A stretch of 10,143 bases of DNA, from assembly GCA_946482495.1 (NCBI GenBank), contig CAMLRV010000072.1, positions 1-10,143 of the forward strand, given 5' to 3'. How positions within the stretch are numbered: the first letter of the stretch is position 1; each line of letters opens with the position of its first letter. Below, in pieces: positions 6,178 through 10,143 of the stretch. The stretch is from an uncultured Flavobacteriia bacterium. Lineage in GTDB: Bacteria > Bacteroidota > Bacteroidia > Flavobacteriales > Flavobacteriaceae. The translations under genes and the position numbers were made by a program. The notes beneath the pieces are model-generated. The model searched no databases and was not told the DNA's origin. It saw nothing but the letters and a program-made list of their open reading frames with translations.

Positions 6178-7653
6178 TTAAATTTTAATTTTAAAAAATT
6201 TTTCTACCGTATTTCTAATTACGAAATTAATATCACTAGAAACCTTGAAATAATAATGTAAGGCCAAATAAATTATTGAAATACCAACCGATTTTAATCC
6301 AATATTAATAATCGGATGGAAAGGAAATTCCCAATAATAAAATGCAAAAAATAAAGCAATAGTTATTACAAATGAAACAATTGTTTTTTTCGTAAACGGA
6401 AATAATTTCATTTTAAAAACTACAAACAATAATTTGGCTAAACTATACAATCCAATGGAAATTAATGTTGCAAATGCTGCTCCATTTAATCCATAATTTG
6501 GAATAAAATACATGTTCAGTAAAACTATAAAAACTACTAGCATTAATCCTAAAAACAATACTGCTCGATAATATTTAGAATTGAAAATGATGGCGTTATT
6601 ATTTCCTAAAATCAAATCAAAATATTTAGACAAACCAATTGTAAAAACAACCAATAAACCTTGCGCATAATCTTTGGGCAACATCAAGTATAGCTGATTA
6701 ATATTCACGAAAATACCCAACATAATTAAACCACCTATAACTTGTAAACTAATGGATGATTTTTTATACAATTCATTTAATTCTTCCCATTTGTTTTCAC
6801 TCATTAATTTGGCCGTAATTGGATACGTAATTTGATGCATGGCACGGCTCGGAACAGAAATAACCATAGCAATGAAAATGGCCACCGAATAAAAAGCAAT
6901 GTTATCAATTTTCATATAATGCTTAATCATATACTTATCGATATCCAACAACATATTGGCAATACTTGCCGATAAAATGATAAAAACAGTATAAGTTAAA
7001 ATGGCTTTACTTCCTTTAGGAGTTTTGAAATGCAATCTAATTTTTCTAACTCGATTGGCATAAAACATAATCATTAACAATCCAATTCCATAAACGAATA
7101 CCAAAGAGTAAATAAAATCTGAAGCTGAAATATAATCGAAATAAACGGCGAAAAGCAAAATCGTAATTAAAATTCTCACGAAAACTTCTTTTACAAAACT
7201 TCCGAAAACCGATTTCATATGTGCTCGCAACCAAGCGTAGAAAATCTCAAAATAACCCATGAAAATTCCAATTATGGGAATAATCCACACGAAATCGTAC
7301 ACAATGGCATTTTTTTCCGATTCATAAAGTGCTACATTATCGTAAAACAACACAAATAATAGCATTAATGGCGTAATAAAAAACAACGGGACCAACAGCA
7401 TATAAGTCATATAACTATTGAGTTCTTTCTCCGTTTTATTGTTTTCATTGAAGAATTTAATCAAGGTATTTTGAATTCCGAATGACATAATCGGATACAA
7501 AATATTGGCGGCTGAAAGCACATAACCTGTTACTCCAAAATAATCTTTTCCTAAAAAATAAGGATACATAAACAATGTATTTGCTGCACCAATTCCAAAA
7601 CCCAATAAGGTAATGATGGTGTTTTTAATAGATTGTTTGATTACGATTCCCAT
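6178..7653 (-). CDS. Wzx-like polysaccharide flippase (MOP superfamily)
   Basis: This 491-residue protein is predicted to have about 14 membrane helices (roughly 12-32, 38-60, 82-104, 118-140, 158-175, 179-198, 217-236, 251-270, 300-325, 332-350, 364-384, 389-413, 423-440, 448-469). It should flip a lipid-linked oligosaccharide across the inner membrane. Family marks include an amphipathic N-terminus (KQSIKNTIITLLGFGIGAAN), DKYMIKHYM at 239-247 and NYGLNGAAFAT at 386-396, which is typical of polysaccharide biosynthesis C-terminal domains. Length is normal. It starts 13 bases after the glycosyltransferase stop, next to a heptanucleotide repeat, and is probably co-transcribed with it. Family membership is secure. 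The substrate (O-antigen, capsule or other glycan) is not known, and no Wzy or WaaL-like ligase is visible here. Confidence 0.92.
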   Translation of the reverse strand: MGIVIKQSIKNTIITLLGFGIGAANTLFMYPYFLGKDYFGVTGYVLSAANILYPIMSFGIQNTLIKFFNENNKTEKELNSYMTYMLLVPLFFITPLMLLFVLFYDNVALYESEKNAIVYDFVWIIPIIGIFMGYFEIFYAWLRAHMKSVFGSFVKEVFVRILITILLFAVYFDYISASDFIYSLVFVYGIGLLMIMFYANRVRKIRLHFKTPKGSKAILTYTVFIILSASIANMLLDIDKYMIKHYMKIDNIAFYSVAIFIAMVISVPSRAMHQITYPITAKLMSENKWEELNELYKKSSISLQVIGGLIMLGIFVNINQLYLMLPKDYAQGLLVVFTIGLSKYFDLILGNNNAIIFNSKYYRAVLFLGLMLVVFIVLLNMYFIPNYGLNGAAFATLISIGLYSLAKLLFVVFKMKLFPFTKKTIVSFVITIALFFAFYYWEFPFHPIINIGLKSVGISIIYLALHYYFKVSSDINFVIRNTVEKFFKIKI

Positions 7654-7662
7654 TTTAAGTAT

Positions 7663-7690
7663 GAAGTTAGAAGTTAGAAGTTAGAAGTTT
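7663..7690. repeat. Four-copy heptanucleotide repeat containing the glycosyltransferase stop codon
   Basis: The plus strand reads GAAGTTA three times and then GAAGTTT, with a perfect 7-base period. On the minus strand it encodes the last residues of the glycosyltransferase (KLLTSNF) and its TAA (7669-7667). It ends 9 bases before the flippase ATG. Seven is not a multiple of three, so slippage shifts frame. With one unit fewer the frame passes through ATA-CTT-AAA into the flippase ATG without a stop. Confidence 0.9.
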
Positions 7691-8959
7691 CGCCAACTTT
7701 TCAGTCAAACTTTTTCTACTAAATTGCTGTAAACCTACCGCATGAACTTTCAAGTTTTTATCCAAATATTGATTAAAATAGGCTGAAATTTGATTTTTTA
7801 GCTCGTTTTTCTCGTGATATTGATAAAAAACGCCCGTATTTGTCTGTTTTATGATATTCTCAAAATTGGAGTTTTTCGGTCCAATTGCCAAAATTGGTCT
7901 TTCCGAAACCATGTATTCAAAAAGTTTTCCTGGGATAATACATTTGGTGTCTTCCGAATCTATTTCAATCAACAATAAAACTTGTGAACTTCTTTGATGC
8001 ACTAAGGCTTCATCGTGTGAAACATAGCCTAAATTATGCACAAAATCATCCAATTTAAAATCGGAAATCGATTGTAAAACTTCTTTACTTACTGCTCCAA
8101 TTAATTTCAGTTTGAAATGTTTCGCAAAAGTTTCATTTTCTTGAATTAATTCCGATAACGATTTCCATAAAATTTGCGGATTTCTTTCCGATAAAAAAGA
8201 ACCAATATGCGCTAATGTAAAATTTTCATCTAAAGGTTTTCTTTCAATTTTCTCCACATCATAACCATTTGTAATGACTTCTATTGGCTGATTCGTTATA
8301 CTTTCAAATTCTGTTTTAGTAGTTGGCGAAGTCACTAAAATCGTATCACAAGTATTCATGACTTCTTTTTCCAACGATTTATGCTTAGCACTCGCCCACT
8401 TTGATAATTTTAGTTCTTTATGATAACCAATTGTTGTCCATGGATCACGAAAATCGGCAATCCAATTTACATTCAACTGTTTTTTTAAATCTAACCCAAT
8501 TAAGTGTAAACTATGTGGTGGACCAGTTGTAATGATGGTTTCAATATTATTTTCTTGAATGTATTTTTTTAGATATTTTACAGATGGTTTTACCCAAAAA
8601 ACTCTGGCATCCGGAATAAACATATTGCCACGAATCCAAAGCATCGTTTTTTCAATAAACGATTGTTTTTTCTTTTGCGTAATAATTCCAGCACCTAACT
8701 TCTTCGTTTTATTTTTCGATAAGAAAGAAGCCAAAGCATAAGGTTCAAATATTTTATTTTTCAGAATAACCGTTGTATCAGAAACATCTAAAAGTAATTT
8801 TTCATCAATTAACGGATAACTTGGATTTTCTGGAATATATACTATCGGTTCAATACCAAAATCTGGTAAATATTTGACAAATTTTAACCAACGTTGTACA
8901 CCTGGTCCACCAGCTGGCGGCCAATAATAGGTTATGATTAAAACTTTATTTGAACTCAA
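7667..8959 (-). CDS. GT4-type glycosyltransferase (GT-B fold), apparent TTG start
   Basis: This 430-residue cytoplasmic or membrane-associated enzyme probably adds a sugar from an activated nucleotide donor to a lipid-linked or surface glycan. The N-terminal acceptor domain opens with KVLIITYYWPPAGGPGVQRW (GGPG at 17-20) and has TGPPHS at 145-150 and DFRDPW at 169-174. NGYD at 231-234 marks the hinge, and the C-terminal donor domain has HIGSF at 251-255 and PGKLFEYM at 343-350, with E348 in the place of the retaining-family conserved Glu. The frame's only usable start before the conserved N-terminus is TTG at 8959-8957 (preceded by ATT codons). No in-frame ATG lies between the upstream stop at 8995-8993 and the domain. 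It sits just past a terminator hairpin and overlaps the heptanucleotide repeat at its 3' end. The flippase follows 13 bases later. Confidence 0.92.
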   Translation of the reverse strand: MSSNKVLIITYYWPPAGGPGVQRWLKFVKYLPDFGIEPIVYIPENPSYPLIDEKLLLDVSDTTVILKNKIFEPYALASFLSKNKTKKLGAGIITQKKKQSFIEKTMLWIRGNMFIPDARVFWVKPSVKYLKKYIQENNIETIITTGPPHSLHLIGLDLKKQLNVNWIADFRDPWTTIGYHKELKLSKWASAKHKSLEKEVMNTCDTILVTSPTTKTEFESITNQPIEVITNGYDVEKIERKPLDENFTLAHIGSFLSERNPQILWKSLSELIQENETFAKHFKLKLIGAVSKEVLQSISDFKLDDFVHNLGYVSHDEALVHQRSSQVLLLIEIDSEDTKCIIPGKLFEYMVSERPILAIGPKNSNFENIIKQTNTGVFYQYHEKNELKNQISAYFNQYLDKNLKVHAVGLQQFSRKSLTEKLAKLLTSNF

Positions 8960-8971
8960 AATAGTATATTG

Positions 8972-9009
8972 AAAAATAAACCTGACAGGGGATTAAAACT
9001 ATCAGGTTT
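8972..9009 (-). terminator. Hairpin terminator between the YfhO-like gene and the glycosyltransferase
   Basis: On the minus strand AAACCTGA (9009-9002) pairs with TCAGGTTT (8985-8978) across a 16-base loop, followed by ATTTTTC. The stem begins 9 bases after the YfhO-like stop. The form (AACCTGA...TCAGGTT then T-rich) is the kind often seen at gene ends in flavobacteria. Its last bases are only 12 from the glycosyltransferase TTG, so it either separates the two genes or acts as a leaky attenuator for the downstream pair. Confidence 0.75.
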
Positions 9010-9018
9010 GTATAAAAA

Positions 9019-10143
9019 TTATTTTACTTCTGCCAATTTCAGATTCTGTTTTCTCCAATAAAAAACACTCAAACCAATTGCTGCAAGCATTAGTAAAGTA
9101 GAAATTAAAGAAATCATACTTCCTGTTTTAACCACTTGAGGTTCAAATTTGAATTCGATGGTGTGTTTTCCTGCTGGAATTTTTAATCCACGTAATACAT
9201 AATCAACATTATAAATTTCAGCGTCTTTACCATCAATTGTAGCTTTCCATCCTTTTGCGTAATACATTTCTGAAAATACTCCAAAACCATTTTTAGAATT
9301 ATTAGAAACATATTTTAAATCATTCGGTTTATATGAAGTCAGTTGAATTGTTGAAGTAGAATCTTTACCAGTTTCAAAATTCAAAGCTCTTTTTGTTAAA
9401 GGTTCCTTCATAAATGTAGCTTCATCTTTAGTTTTTAACTTATCTAAAGCTTTCATTTCTTCATCTGCAGAATTAACTACTTTTATTTTCGAAACAAACC
9501 AAGCATTTCCATTTGCATTTGGATTTTCTAAAGCCTGTTGAATACCTTCTTGATTCGTTTTCAAAATATATTTTGCATTCAACATATTTAATACTTCAAT
9601 ATTGTTTTTCGCAATTTGATAATCGAAAATTTCTTGCATTTTCTTAGGTTTTGCAGCATGATAACCACCAAGTGATTGATGATAAAAAGAAGCTTTAGCA
9701 CTATTCATATTTCCATCTACATCAAAAACTCTAAAATGAGTGGTATCTTCTAAAATACGAGCATCCGCTTCATTTGGTTCACCAAAAGGTCTTTCTACTT
9801 GACTTTTAGAAACGAAATCATCTGCTTTTACATAGTTTTTTGCAACAACAAATAAGTCAATAACCATTACCAATCCTACTAATACTACAGTTGTAAATTG
9901 CGATAAGGTTTTCTTCGTATATAAAAATAAAATTCCGAAAGCCACAGCTAAAAATCCAAAAGAGCGATAGATTGTCGACATATACATGCTTTGTCTATCT
10001 TCTTTTAAAATTTTCATTACTTCTGGACCGTAATCTTGAGCATAATATTTATCATTTGCACCTGAAAAAGTAAAGAAACCATTCGCTAATAAAATAACAA
10101 TTAAAATTCCAAAAGCTAAAGCATCTCTATACGTGCTTGAGCC
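9019..10143 (-). CDS. YfhO-family membrane protein, C-terminal part (5' end outside the window)
   Basis: The frame is open to the right edge and gives 374 visible residues. The ATG at 10017 is internal, because coding continues upstream as DYGPEV and a membrane helix. Helices are seen at about residues 8-24, 61-75, 83-100 and 340-362. Between the last two lies a roughly 240-residue extracytoplasmic domain. It ends with the family's C-terminal module at 294-336: GWKATIDGKDAEIYNVDY, RGLKIPAGKHTIEFKFEP. YfhO proteins are GT-C-like multi-pass proteins, and Bacillus subtilis YfhO glycosylates lipoteichoic acid. Full-length homologs usually exceed 800 residues, so over half is missing here. Its neighbours, a glycosyltransferase and a flippase, fit a role in envelope glycan biology, but the Flavobacteriaceae substrate is not known. 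A terminator follows the stop. Confidence 0.9.
   Translation of the reverse strand, partial: GSSTYRDALAFGILIVILLANGFFTFSGANDKYYAQDYGPEVMKILKEDRQSMYMSTIYRSFGFLAVAFGILFLYTKKTLSQFTTVVLVGLVMVIDLFVVAKNYVKADDFVSKSQVERPFGEPNEADARILEDTTHFRVFDVDGNMNSAKASFYHQSLGGYHAAKPKKMQEIFDYQIAKNNIEVLNMLNAKYILKTNQEGIQQALENPNANGNAWFVSKIKVVNSADEEMKALDKLKTKDEATFMKEPLTKRALNFETGKDSTSTIQLTSYKPNDLKYVSNNSKNGFGVFSEMYYAKGWKATIDGKDAEIYNVDYVLRGLKIPAGKHTIEFKFEPQVVKTGSMISLISTLLMLAAIGLSVFYWRKQNLKLAEVK

Noticed and set aside
7663..7690. CRISPR array or attachment site at the heptamer repeat
   Set aside because: The units are only 7 bases with no spacers, and no integrase or cas gene is present.
9019..10017. Complete 332-residue gene starting at the ATG at 10017
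   Set aside because: The same frame stays open to the window edge and encodes another membrane helix, as expected for a longer YfhO-family protein, so the gene is 5'-truncated by the window.

Overview
The window is about two-thirds A+T. Its proteins, intergenic style and promoter-like motifs (TAnnTTTG instead of a sigma-70 -10 box, no clear Shine-Dalgarno sequences) point to a Flavobacteriaceae chromosome, Flavobacterium or a close relative. I see no rRNA, tRNA, CRISPR, transposase, phage gene or plasmid function. No gap between genes exceeds 300 bases; the largest is 5076-5350.

Layout. (1) Bases 1-183 hold the 3' end of an unrecognised plus-strand gene. (2) From 5075 down to 194 on the minus strand lies a tight three-gene cell-envelope operon: a secreted M23 metallopeptidase, a TonB-dependent outer-membrane receptor starting 3 bases after it, and a small lipoprotein with two calcium-loop (EF-hand/dockerin-like) motifs. 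(3) The 275-base divergent region 5076-5350 holds a heptanucleotide repeat, helically phased 11-bp direct repeats and candidate promoters for both directions. (4) 5351-6046 on the plus strand is a secreted Gly/Asn/His-rich, Asp/Tyr-rich protein with four short YD-like repeats and no known function, closed by a clear intrinsic terminator. (5) From the right edge down to 6178 on the minus strand lie three genes of a surface-polysaccharide type: a YfhO-family membrane protein (5' end outside the window), a terminator hairpin, a GT4-type glycosyltransferase that apparently starts with TTG, and a Wzx-like flippase.

How the parts may work together. The glycosyltransferase and flippase probably build and export a lipid-linked glycan, and YfhO-like proteins are tied to membrane glycosylation in other bacteria. 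The peptidase, receptor and lipoprotein probably act together at the envelope, with wall remodelling beside uptake of an unknown substrate. That link is inferred from operon structure only.

This is mostly ordinary core or near-core flavobacterial sequence, and I did not find a convincing new defence or mobile system. The most interesting signal is the 7-bp repeat at 7663-7690. It contains the stop codon of the glycosyltransferase, and loss of exactly one unit would fuse that enzyme in frame to the flippase. Next in interest are the phased repeats upstream of the unknown secreted protein, and that protein itself.
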